Shown piece by piece: positions 27,614-35,117 of a stretch of DNA of 64,000 nt. The notes below the pieces were generated by a model. It did not search any database. It had not been told where the DNA came from and saw nothing but the letters and a program-made list of their open reading frames with translations. Positions within the stretch are counted from its first letter, which is position 1, and every line of letters starts with the position of its first letter. A program made the translations under genes and the position numbers. Source of the stretch: Oharaeibacter diazotrophicus (GTDB taxonomy: Bacteria > Pseudomonadota > Alphaproteobacteria > Rhizobiales > Pleomorphomonadaceae); the NCBI RefSeq assembly GCF_004362745.1, contig NZ_SNXY01000006.1, positions 558,001 through 622,000 of the forward strand, read 5' to 3'.

Positions 27614-29905
27614 ATGACGACTCTATCCGGCGGACTTCGGCTCGGCGTTTCGGCGATCGCCCTGCTCACGTGTCTTTCCGCTCCGGTGTCGGCCGAGCCC
27701 GCGCAGGCGCCGTCCGTGATCACCGGCACCGAAGAGGCCGACTACCTTTCCGGGACCGAGCGCTCCGACTTCATCTACGGTCTGGGCGGTGACGACCGGC
27801 TGTGGGGCGGTGAAGGCGATGACCGTCTCGACGGCGGGCCGGATGATGACAGCCTCGAGGGCGATGAAGGGGTCGACGTCCTCGTCGGTGGGCCGGGCGC
27901 GGACCGGCTCTACGGCGGCACCGACCAGCCGGTCCGGACGCAGGGGCCGCCGGAGGCCGACGTGGCCTCGTATCTCGATTCCCCGGCTGCGGTGGTCGTG
28001 GATCTCGGCGCCCGGCGCGGCATGGGGGCGGACGCGACCGGCGACACCTACTACGGCATCGAGGCCGTGACCGGCAGCGCCTACGACGACTTCATGTACG
28101 GCGACGACGCCGCCAATTTCCTCGCCGGCGGAACCGGCAACGACCGCATCTCGGGCGGCGACGGCGACGACGTCCTGATGCCCGGGACGGGCGCCGACGA
28201 CGTGACGGGCGGCACCGGCATCGACACGCTGTCCTTCCGCGACCTCTTCCTTCCCGTCGAGATCCACGTCGGACGTCCCGCGCTGAACCGTGGCCCGGCG
28301 ACGGAGGACGTGGTGCGCGACGTCGAGCGCTACGAGGGCGGCCGGGGCGAGGACCTCCTCGTCGGCAGCGCATCCGACGATTGGCTCGCCGGCAACGACG
28401 GCTCGGACCGCCTCGAGGGCGGTGACGGCGCCGACCAGCTGTTCGGCGGCGGCGGCGGAGACATCGTGGTCGGTGGAGCCGGTGACGACCTCGTCGACGG
28501 CGGCGGCGGCTGGAACGAGCTCCGCGGCGGGCCAGGCGCCGATCGCTTCGTCGCCGCGCGCGACCGCTTGGACGTGATCGAGGATTTCAACCGCTCGGAA
28601 GGCGATCGCATCGTCCTGCCCGCCGAGGCCTTCACGGATCGGGACGGCAAGCCCCTGCTCGAGCCGGGTCATCCGCCGCTGCTGATCGAGGGGGCGAAGG
28701 CCGTTCCGTACCTGCCGCTGCCGACGTTCAAGTATGCTCGTTACAACGGACTGTGCGACAAGTGCCTGTTCCTCGACCCCGACGGGACCGGTCCGCTGGA
28801 GCCCTACACGGTCGTCGGCCTCGCCGGTAGTCCGAGGCTCGACGCCGAGGACATCGTGATCCTGCCGCCACCGCCGGCCAACCTGATCCTGGGCGGTCCC
28901 CACGACGACAGCATCTTCGATACGGCTGCGGACGACGTCGTCGATCCGGGTCCTGGTGACGACAGTTTCACCTCGGTCTTCGGCGGATCCGACCGCGTGC
29001 TCGGAAGCCCGGGACGGGACTATGCTTCGGGGCATCCCGATTCCGCCGTGACGATGGACTACTCGAACTCGCCGGAAGGCATCTTGATCATGCTCGGTCG
29101 TCAGGATCGTGGCGGCAGGGGCGGTTACGCGGAAGGCGACGCATTGTCCTCCAGCGTCCGGCACGTGATCGGTTCGGCTTTCGACGACACCATGATCGGC
29201 CTGACCTATACGCCGGCCACGATCGCGGGCGGTGCGGGTGCGGATACGATCAAGGGCGGAACGATGGCCGACCGCATCCTCCCGGGGACCGGCGCCGATA
29301 TCGTCGACGCCGGGGCGGGGCAGGACGTGGTCTCCTACGAGGACGTTCCCGGCGGGGTCGTCGTCGACCTCGGCAACCCCGCCCACAACGCAGGGGAAGC
29401 CGCGTTGGACAAGCTCGTCGGCTTCGAAAGCGCCGCCGGAACGGACGGAGGCGATCACTTGATCGGAACGAGCCTTGGCAACCGGCTGGAGGGTCGCTGG
29501 GGCAACGACCTTCTCGAAGGCAGGGGCGGGCGGGACGTCCTGGTCGGGGGCGCCGGATTCGACGATCTCAGGGGCGGTCCGGGGCCGGACAAGTTCGTCT
29601 ACGAATCGCCGGTGGACGGCGGCCTCATGGGTGCCTACGGCGATCATCTCGACTTCGACCCCGCCGAGGGCGACATGATCGTGCTGTCGGCGGCCGGCTT
29701 CGGCAAGGGCTTCAGGCGTGGATGGCGGCCGGCCTTCGTCGCCGCGTCGGATCCGAAGCCGGCGACGGCGAAGCCGACCATCCTCTACCGGGTGCTCGAC
29801 AAGCAGATCTGGATCGACCGCGACGGCACCGGTCCCGAAGTCGCCTTCCTGTTGGCCTCGGTCGACCACGACCCGATCGCCTCCAGCTTCCTAGTGGATC
29901 GGTGA
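27614..29905 (+). CDS. RTX (hemolysin-type calcium-binding repeat) protein with Sec signal peptide
   Basis: A 763-residue calcium-binding repeat protein. A Sec signal peptide (MTTLSGGLRLGVSAIALLTC, cleavage near VSA-EP) is followed by many nonapeptides of the GGxGxDxLxG type, for example YGLGGDDRLWGGEGDDRLDGG, arranged in about six blocks. The protein consists of two similar halves, each ending in a serralysin-C-terminal-like segment (ADRFVAARDRLDVIEDFN and GDRIVLP in the first, DHLDFDPAEGDMIVLS in the second). No enzyme domain is seen. RTX proteins normally leave by type I secretion without a Sec signal; none of those exporters is nearby. Confidence 0.85.
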   Translation: MTTLSGGLRLGVSAIALLTCLSAPVSAEPAQAPSVITGTEEADYLSGTERSDFIYGLGGDDRLWGGEGDDRLDGGPDDDSLEGDEGVDVLVGGPGADRLYGGTDQPVRTQGPPEADVASYLDSPAAVVVDLGARRGMGADATGDTYYGIEAVTGSAYDDFMYGDDAANFLAGGTGNDRISGGDGDDVLMPGTGADDVTGGTGIDTLSFRDLFLPVEIHVGRPALNRGPATEDVVRDVERYEGGRGEDLLVGSASDDWLAGNDGSDRLEGGDGADQLFGGGGGDIVVGGAGDDLVDGGGGWNELRGGPGADRFVAARDRLDVIEDFNRSEGDRIVLPAEAFTDRDGKPLLEPGHPPLLIEGAKAVPYLPLPTFKYARYNGLCDKCLFLDPDGTGPLEPYTVVGLAGSPRLDAEDIVILPPPPANLILGGPHDDSIFDTAADDVVDPGPGDDSFTSVFGGSDRVLGSPGRDYASGHPDSAVTMDYSNSPEGILIMLGRQDRGGRGGYAEGDALSSSVRHVIGSAFDDTMIGLTYTPATIAGGAGADTIKGGTMADRILPGTGADIVDAGAGQDVVSYEDVPGGVVVDLGNPAHNAGEAALDKLVGFESAAGTDGGDHLIGTSLGNRLEGRWGNDLLEGRGGRDVLVGGAGFDDLRGGPGPDKFVYESPVDGGLMGAYGDHLDFDPAEGDMIVLSAAGFGKGFRRGWRPAFVAASDPKPATAKPTILYRVLDKQIWIDRDGTGPEVAFLLASVDHDPIASSFLVDR

Positions 29906-29938
29906 TTGCCTCTTGGTCATGCAGTTGGTGCACATCCC

Positions 29939-29954
29939 TTAACCGACTTTAACC
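29939..29954 (+). promoter_or_regulatory. TTAACC direct repeat, CtrA-like half sites
   Basis: TTAACC at 29939-29944 and again at 29949-29954, 10 bases apart, 109 bases upstream of the DUF3563 gene. CtrA boxes are TTAA-N7-TTAA; here the spacing is N6, so this is a weak candidate. Confidence 0.3.
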
Positions 29955-30062
29955 ACGGCATGCGCTGGTCGCATATCAGCCCGATCCCCGCGCCTCTACC
30001 GTCCTTGCTGCGATGCACATAAATTACGGGCATCGAAGAAATGACGAGCAGAGGAGGTTCAG

Positions 30063-30218
30063 ATGTTCGAAGGCCTCAAGCAGATGTTCCACGTTCCGAC
30101 CATGGCCGAGCGCGAGCGGGCCTATCTCGAGAACGCGGTGGACCGCTACGACCTGGAACTGCGCCAGCGCGAGATCGATCGCGGCCGTTTCCGTCGCCGC
30201 AGCAGCTACCCCTACTGA
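30063..30218 (+). CDS. DUF3563 family small protein
   Basis: A 51-residue protein with GAGGAGG directly upstream. MFEGLKQMFHVPTMAERERA opens a helical sequence, followed by YLENAVDRYDLELRQREIDRG and a short basic tail RFRRRSSYPY. The AERERAYLENAVDRYDLELRQREIDR core matches the DUF3563 family of small proteins common in Proteobacteria, whose role is unknown. It has its own upstream region and a stable hairpin after the stop (30226-30246), so it is probably monocistronic. Confidence 0.78.
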   Translation: MFEGLKQMFHVPTMAERERAYLENAVDRYDLELRQREIDRGRFRRRSSYPY

Positions 30219-30225
30219 CCGGACC

Positions 30226-30246
30226 ACGGGCCGGCACCCGGCCCGT
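30226..30246 (+). terminator. Hairpin after the DUF3563 gene
   Basis: ACGGGCCGG and CCGGCCCGT are exact 9-bp arms around a 3-base loop, starting 8 bases after the stop codon. There is no T tract, so Rho-independent termination is uncertain. Confidence 0.5.
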
Positions 30247-30319
30247 CCCGGCCCGATCCCCGGCGGGACGCCCGATCGATTGGCGCCCCGCGCCGGTGCA
30301 GGTTCTGCTGCATCGCAAT

Positions 30320-30565
30320 ATCCCGGCCGCCCGTAGGAGGCGGCCGTTCGGCGCCGCGACCGGCGGGATCGTTTGATCCCGAGCCGGTCCGTCCGCGCGA
30401 CGTGTCGGCACCGGGTGCCGAGGTCGCGATCGGCGTTCCACTTCCGGATCGCCGGAATACGCCCGTTCGGGGCGTGCATTCGTCTTCGTCTTCTGCGAGA
30501 AGCGGTACCGGCATCGATGGTCCGGCACCGCAACGCCGGGCCCGTCCCGTCCGATTCGGACGGCC
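30320..30565. other. Intergenic block with five stable hairpins
   Basis: Hairpins with exact arms occur at 30324-30346 (8 bp), 30358-30389 (GACCGGC/GCCGGTC stacked on GGGATC/GATCCC, loop GTTT), 30405-30421 (TCGGCAC/GTGCCGA, 3-base loop), 30432-30463 (TTCCGG/CCGGAA inside GGCGT/ACGCC) and 30547-30563 (CCGTCCG/CGGACGG). No convincing reading frame covers the block. This is the stretch between the DUF3563 gene and the secreted protein gene, and it could encode a structured RNA. High GC content makes chance hairpins common, so the density rather than any single stem is the argument. Confidence 0.4.
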
Positions 30566-30631
30566 GGTCGATGCCCGGGGATCGCCCGTTTCGGCGATCC
30601 GGCATCTCACTTGCATGAGGAAGGCATTTCC

Positions 30632-31126
30632 ATGAAGTCGATCGTCCTGGCCGCCGCGATGGTGCTGGCCACCGCCCCCTTCGCCGCCGCCGACAGCCCG
30701 GCGCCCGCGATTCCGGGCAGCTTCGACCCGATCCAGCGGATCTTCGTTCCCGCCCAGCCGCAGACCGCCCCGGCGGCGGCGCCCGTGTCCGTGGCGGGTC
30801 AGGTGTCCTACAGCTTCGCGATCACGGTCGCCTCGACCATCCCGACCTCGACCCCGATCGAGTGCGCCGTGCAGCTGACCCACATCGGCGCCACCGGCGG
30901 CGTCTACTTCGAGAGCGCGTCGACGACCGCGACGCGCTCCGGCACCAAGGCCAACTGCACGGTCAAGGTGCCCTATCTCTGGGCCCAGGCCAACAACCAG
31001 GGCTTCGTCCAGCCGCAGATCACGCTGTTCGCCGGCGAGAAGCGCCAGCTCGTCCACACGCTCGCGCCGTTCCTGCTGCCCGGCAACAACCAGACCCGCA
31101 GCTTCTCCCAGACCCTCCGGTTCTGA
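30632..31126 (+). CDS. Small secreted protein, function unknown
   Basis: A 164-residue exported protein. A signal peptide (MKSIVLAAAMVLATAPFAAA) is followed by a proline-rich linker (DSPAPAIPGSFDPIQRIFVPAQPQTAPAAAPV) and a compact beta-rich domain (SYSFAITVASTIPTSTPIECAVQLTHIG) with two cysteines about 40 residues apart (IECAV, ANCTV) that could form a disulfide. No family is recognised. ATG at 30632 has GAGGAAGG upstream; ATG at 30611 would put extra polar residues before the signal peptide. A terminator follows at 31154. Confidence 0.68.
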   Translation: MKSIVLAAAMVLATAPFAAADSPAPAIPGSFDPIQRIFVPAQPQTAPAAAPVSVAGQVSYSFAITVASTIPTSTPIECAVQLTHIGATGGVYFESASTTATRSGTKANCTVKVPYLWAQANNQGFVQPQITLFAGEKRQLVHTLAPFLLPGNNQTRSFSQTLRF

Positions 31127-31153
31127 CGGCGGCACGCGGTTCGCGACATGAAT

Positions 31154-31189
31154 ACGGCCGGGGTGCGTCGCGCCCCGGCCGTTCCGTTT
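31154..31189 (+). terminator. Terminator hairpin after the secreted protein gene
   Basis: ACGGCCGGGG (31154-31163) and CCCCGGCCGT (31173-31182) are exact 10-bp arms around 9 bases, followed by TCCGTTT. It lies between two convergent genes and may serve both. Confidence 0.7.
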
Positions 31190-31210
31190 CCGCGCGAGAG
31201 CGCCACCGGC

Positions 31211-31558
31211 TCAGGGCAGGGCGGCGGTGACGATGAACTCGACCTTGTAGTCCGGGGTCGCCAGCTTGGCCTCGCCGGTGGCGCGGGCCGGGGTCTGGCC
31301 GGGAACGACCCAGCTCTCCCAAACCTCGTTCATGGCGGCGAAGTCGGCGATGTCGGCGAGCCAGACGATGGTTTGCAGGATCCGGCTCTTGTCGGTGCCG
31401 GCGGCGGCGAGCAGGCGGTCGACCTCGGCGAGCGCCTGACGAGCCTGCTCCTTGACGTCGGAGCCGGGCTCGCCGACCTGGCCGGCGAGATAGACGGTGC
31501 CGTTGTGGACGACGGCGCCGCTCATGCGCGCGCCGGTGTCGATGCGGGTGATGCTCAT
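31211..31558 (-). CDS. RidA/YjgF/YER057c family protein
   Basis: A 115-residue protein of the RidA family. VYLAGQVGEPGSDVKEQARQALAEVDRLL and SRILQTIVWLADIADFAAMNEVW are typical. RidA members hydrolyse reactive enamines or imines released by PLP enzymes; some paralogues act inside catabolic pathways. The usual arginine of the active site corresponds here to the R in QTPARATGEAKL. It is the last gene of the minus-strand arm of the IclR cluster, 68 bases after the CoA-transferase gene, and so may remove a by-product of that pathway. Start ATG at 31558. Confidence 0.85.
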   Translation of the reverse strand: MSITRIDTGARMSGAVVHNGTVYLAGQVGEPGSDVKEQARQALAEVDRLLAAAGTDKSRILQTIVWLADIADFAAMNEVWESWVVPGQTPARATGEAKLATPDYKVEFIVTAALP

Positions 31559-31626
31559 CGGATCGTCTCCGTGGGAAGAATGGGCCGCGGAGCTATGGCC
31601 GGTCGCGCGGGCGCGCGCAAGCGCGT

Positions 31627-32799
31627 TCAGGAGAGCCCGAACTCGGCCCGGATCGCCGCGGTGTGCTCGCCGATCCGCGGTGCCGCCGCCGCACCCTTCG
31701 GACGCCGCCCGTCGACCCGGAGCGGCGCCGCGGTGGTCCGGATCGCGACACCGTCGCCGCGCGCCACCGTCTGCAGCATGTCGAGGCCGCGGAAGCCTTC
31801 GCTCGCGAACAGCGCCGGCCAATCGAGCACCTCGGCGCACCAGACGTCGGCCGGCTCCAGGATCGCCAGCCAATCGGCGGTGGTCGCCTCGGCGAAACGA
31901 TCGGCGACGGCGCGCTTGATCTCGTCGCGGCGCTTGAAGGCGGCGTCGGCGGCGAGACCGGCGAGGCCGGGCATCCCGAGCAGGTCGGCGAGCCGGTCGA
32001 GCGGTGTCATCGCCAGTGCCAGCCAGCCGTCGGCGGTGCGGTAGACGCCGTAGGGCGCCGAGAGATAGGCGTGGGCGTTGCGGAAGCCCGAGCGCTTGGG
32101 GATCCGGCCGCCGTCGTTGAGGTGGGTGGTCAGCACCTCGAACTGGAAGTCGACCAGCGCCTCGATCAGGCTGGTCTCGACATGGGCGCCGCGTCCCGTG
32201 AGGCCGCGGCGGACGAGGGCGGCGAGCACGCCCTGGACGATGGCGTTGCCGGCGAGCAGGTCCGCGATCGCGAGGCCGAAGGGCACCGGACCCTGGTCGT
32301 CGTCGCCGTTCAGCCACATGACGCCCGAGCGCGCCTGGGCGAGCAGGTCCTGACCCGGCCGGCCGCGCCACGGGCCGTCGTCGCCCCAGCCGGTGATCGA
32401 GGCGTAGACGAGCCGCGGGTTGATCGCGGCGGCGGCCGCGTGGTCGAGACCGAGGCGGGCGATCACGCCGGGGCGGAAATTCTGGATCACCACGTCTGCG
32501 CGGGCGACCAAAGCCCGGATCGCCGCGAGGTCGGCGGGATCCTTGAAGTCGGCGGCGAAGCTCTGCTTGCCGCGATTGATGGCGTGGAACAGCGTGGAAT
32601 CGCCGCCGATCTCGGTGTCCGACAGATAGAGCCGGCGGCAGAGGTCGCCACCGTCCGGCCGCTCGATCTTGATCACGCGCGCGCCGAGGTCCTGGAGGCG
32701 GAGCGCGGCGAAGGGGCCGGACAGGAACTGGCTCATGTCGAGCACGACGAGGCCGTCGAGCAGGCCGGGCTCGGCGGCGGCGGAGGCGTCTTCGGTCAT
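31627..32799 (-). CDS. CaiB/BaiF family CoA-transferase
   Basis: A 390-residue class III CoA-transferase, which moves CoA between carboxylic acids through an aspartyl-CoA thioester. The N-terminus (LDGLVVLDMSQFLSGPFAALRLQDLGARVIKIERP) and GDSTLFHAINRGKQSFAADFK are family signatures. The catalytic aspartate is expected in RPGQDLLAQARSG near residue 170. The substrate cannot be read from sequence. In the context of a sugar-acid-type gene set with a MaoC hydratase, it may activate an aldonate to its CoA thioester; this is inference. It lies 31 bases downstream of the lactonase gene. Confidence 0.88.
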   Translation of the reverse strand: MTEDASAAAEPGLLDGLVVLDMSQFLSGPFAALRLQDLGARVIKIERPDGGDLCRRLYLSDTEIGGDSTLFHAINRGKQSFAADFKDPADLAAIRALVARADVVIQNFRPGVIARLGLDHAAAAAINPRLVYASITGWGDDGPWRGRPGQDLLAQARSGVMWLNGDDDQGPVPFGLAIADLLAGNAIVQGVLAALVRRGLTGRGAHVETSLIEALVDFQFEVLTTHLNDGGRIPKRSGFRNAHAYLSAPYGVYRTADGWLALAMTPLDRLADLLGMPGLAGLAADAAFKRRDEIKRAVADRFAEATTADWLAILEPADVWCAEVLDWPALFASEGFRGLDMLQTVARGDGVAIRTTAAPLRVDGRRPKGAAAAPRIGEHTAAIRAEFGLS

Positions 32800-32830
32800 G
32801 GTGGCGGCGCGGCTTCCCGTAGCGGCCGGA

Positions 32831-33676
32831 TCAGGCCGGGAGGTTCCAGATGCGGCGGGCGTTGCGGTGGAGGAGGGCGGTGCGCTCGTGCTCGCTGCAG
32901 CCCGCGATCAGCGCGTGGGTGGCGGCGACCCAGGTCGACAGCGTGCCGCCGAGCGTCACCACCGGCCAGTCGCTGCCCCAGACGACGCGGTGCCAGCCGA
33001 AGGCGCCGATCACGTGCTCGACGAAGGGGCGGAGGTCGGCCAGCGTCCAGCCGGCCGGGTCGGCGTAGGCGATCACACCGGAGATCTTGGCGGCGACGTT
33101 GGGCCGGCGGGCGATCTCGGCGACGTGCTCGCGCCACGGATGCTCGGCGCGGTCCTTGACCGCGGGAACGCCGCAGTGGTCGAGCACGAACTGGACGTTC
33201 GGCGCGGCGTCGGCGAGGGCGATCGCCTTGGGGATCTGGTCGGCGCGCACGACGACGTCGAAGGGCAGGCCGGTGCCGGCGAGCCGGGCGATGTTGTCGC
33301 GGAACACGGCGCCCTCGGAGACGTCGTCCGGTACCACGTGCAGCACCCGGCGAAAGCCCTTCACCACCGGATTGGCGCGGGCGGCCTCCAGGAAGGCCGG
33401 GAATTCCGGGCTCTCCGGCCGGCAGGCGGCGATGGCGCCGCGCACCAGCGAGTCCGGCCGGGCCTGGAGCCCGGCGACCATCTCGATCTCGCGGCCGATG
33501 TCGTCCTCGGCGACGTCGACCTCCATGTGCAGCACGTCGGTGATGCCGACGCGGCGGGCCTCGCGCGCGTAGACGTCGTAGGAGAAGTCGTGGTCGAGCG
33601 CCGGCACGCCGGCGAGCCAGGGATAGGCGAGCCGCCCGCGGTCGATCACGTGCAGGTGGGTGTCGAGGATGGTCAT
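32831..33676 (-). CDS. Amidohydrolase of COG3618, candidate L-fuconolactonase-type lactonase
   Basis: A 281-residue TIM-barrel hydrolase of the COG3618 branch, which includes 2-pyrone-4,6-dicarboxylate hydrolase and L-fucono-1,5-lactonase. Metal and active-site motifs are DTHLHVID at the N-terminus, LHMEVDV, VLDHCGVP and WGSDWPV near the C-terminus. ATG at 33676 follows GGGAGGAGC. In this cluster, with a sugar mutarotase, a dehydrogenase, an SDR and a FAH-family hydrolase, opening of a sugar lactone is the most economical role, but the substrate is inferred. Confidence 0.82.
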   Translation of the reverse strand: MTILDTHLHVIDRGRLAYPWLAGVPALDHDFSYDVYAREARRVGITDVLHMEVDVAEDDIGREIEMVAGLQARPDSLVRGAIAACRPESPEFPAFLEAARANPVVKGFRRVLHVVPDDVSEGAVFRDNIARLAGTGLPFDVVVRADQIPKAIALADAAPNVQFVLDHCGVPAVKDRAEHPWREHVAEIARRPNVAAKISGVIAYADPAGWTLADLRPFVEHVIGAFGWHRVVWGSDWPVVTLGGTLSTWVAATHALIAGCSEHERTALLHRNARRIWNLPA

Positions 33677-33778
33677 GGGCAAGCTCCTCCCCGCGCGCCG
33701 GGCCTCCCGGCCCGTCTACGGTGGAGGGATCAGACCATATTTGAAGGAGGTGTTCAAATACGAATGTCGGTGTGCGTT

Positions 33779-33801
33779 CCTTCTCCCCTTGCGGGAGAAG
33801 G
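33779..33801. repeat. Short palindromic element between IclR and lactonase genes
   Basis: CCTTCTCCC and GGGAGAAGG are exact 9-bp arms around CTTGC. Its CTCCCC-TTGC core resembles the ends of the four repeat elements at 59270-59653. Confidence 0.5.
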
Positions 33802-33819
33802 AGGGGCGTTGGCCCCGCG

Positions 33820-34623
33820 TCAGCCCCCGGCGGGGTCGCCCGCCGCGGACGCCGGACCGCCCATCAGGGCCGAGATCGCCCCGGCGGCCTCCAGGAGCAG
33901 GTGGATGGTCTGCGGCATGTCGGGCGCCGTGGGTTGGTTGAGGGGGGCGAGGTAAGGGCAGGTGAGGGCGGCGATGGCGCTGCCGTCGGGGCCGAGGACC
34001 GGGGCGGAGAGATTGTGCACGCCGGCGGTCTGCCAACTCGGCACCGCCTCGTAGCCGCGCGCGCGGACCTGGACCAGCCGGTCCGCGACGTGGCCGGGCT
34101 CGCCGGTGTCGTCGACGGTGCGCTCGTACTCCGCCGCCATCAGGGCGCGCTCGGCCGGCGAGCGGAAGGCGAGCAACACGTGGCCGGACCCGGTGTTGTA
34201 GAGCCCGACCGTCGCCCCGACGCGGATCGACAGGCCGTAGTAGCCCGGCGATTCCACCTGGGCGATCACGACGACGCGGCCGCGGTCGAACACCGCGAGG
34301 TGGCAGGCCTGGAGCGAGCGCCGGGTGAAGGCCCTCAGATGCGGCATCGCCTGGGCGACCAGTCGGCGCATCGGCGGGTGGCGGTGGGCGAGGGCGAACA
34401 GCTTCAGCGTCAGCTCGTAGCGGTCGCCGTCGGTGCGGCCGACGTAGCCGCGCCGCACCAGCCGGTCGAGCATCCGGTAGATCTCGTTGGGCGTGCGCTG
34501 CAGCGCCTTGGCGATCTCGGCCTGGGTCAGCCCACCCTCGATGTCGGCGAGCAGCTCGAGGATGTCGAGGCCCTTGTCGAGCGCGGGCGCGCGGTAGCGT
34601 TCGGTGTCGTCGACGGCGGTCAT
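33820..34623 (-). CDS. IclR-family transcriptional regulator
   Basis: A 267-residue regulator, probably the local controller of the divergent catabolic cluster. The N-terminal winged helix reads DKGLDILELLADIEGGLTQAEIAKALQRTPNEIYRMLDRLVRRGYV, and the C-terminal half is the IclR effector-binding domain (SIRVGATVGLYNTGSGHVLLAF). It is divergent from the mutarotase gene. A good promoter (34663-34691) and a near-palindrome overlapping its -10 lie in the 136-base gap, a likely place for it to bind. The effector is unknown, presumably a pathway intermediate. Confidence 0.9.
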   Translation of the reverse strand: MTAVDDTERYRAPALDKGLDILELLADIEGGLTQAEIAKALQRTPNEIYRMLDRLVRRGYVGRTDGDRYELTLKLFALAHRHPPMRRLVAQAMPHLRAFTRRSLQACHLAVFDRGRVVVIAQVESPGYYGLSIRVGATVGLYNTGSGHVLLAFRSPAERALMAAEYERTVDDTGEPGHVADRLVQVRARGYEAVPSWQTAGVHNLSAPVLGPDGSAIAALTCPYLAPLNQPTAPDMPQTIHLLLEAAGAISALMGGPASAAGDPAGG

Positions 34624-34662
34624 GGATCCTCGCCGGAGCGCTGCGGCGGCGGGCACCGTCGC

Positions 34663-34698
34663 TTGACGATGCGGGTATCGCCGCTTATCCATGAATAA
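34663..34698 (+). promoter_or_regulatory. Promoter and putative IclR operator of the catabolic operon
   Basis: TTGACG (34663-34668), 17 bases, TATCCA (34686-34691). A near-palindrome TTATCCATGAATAA (34685-34698) covers the -10 element, and ATCCAT recurs just downstream. The position suits repression of the plus-strand operon by the divergent IclR protein. Confidence 0.55.
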
Positions 34699-34759
34699 TC
34701 CATCCACCGATGAGTGGGGAAGGGGGCGCGGCAAGACGCCCTCGCGGAGGAGAGGGCAG

Positions 34760-35089
34760 ATGACGCGCCACGGCCAGGTGATCGGGCTCGCGCCCGACAA
34801 GGTCGCCGAATACCGCCGCCTGCTTGCCGCCGTCTGGCCGGCTGTGCTGGCGCGGATCGCGGCCTCGAACATCCGCAACTACTCGATCTTCCTGAAGGAG
34901 CCGGAGAACCTGCTCTTCGCCTTCTTCGAGTACCACGGCACCGACTTCGACGCCGACATGGCGGCGATCGCCGCCGACGCGACGACGCGGGAATGGTGGG
35001 CGCTGTGCGGGCCTTGCCAGCGCCCGTTCGAGACCCGGCGCCCGGGCGAATGGTGGGCGGAGATGGACGAGGTCTTCCACGTCGACTGA
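34760..35089 (+). CDS. L-rhamnose/L-fucose mutarotase-like protein (COG3254) lacking the catalytic histidine
   Basis: A 109-residue protein of the COG3254 mutarotase family, which interconverts sugar anomers. KVAEYRRLLAAVWPAVL, NIRNYSIFL, LLFAFFEYHG and the C-terminal WWAEMDEVFHVD match. The E. coli RhaM catalytic histidine lies in YQRRHNPIWP. At the matching place this protein has leucine (YRRLLAAVWP, codon CTT, one base from CAT), so activity is doubtful or uses another residue. ATG at 34760 has GGAGGAGAGGG upstream; an in-frame ATG at 34691 overlaps the promoter. First gene of the plus-strand operon. Confidence 0.85.
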   Translation: MTRHGQVIGLAPDKVAEYRRLLAAVWPAVLARIAASNIRNYSIFLKEPENLLFAFFEYHGTDFDADMAAIAADATTREWWALCGPCQRPFETRRPGEWWAEMDEVFHVD

Positions 35090-35117
35090 TCCCGTCCGCC
35101 GCCGCGGAGCCGCGCCG

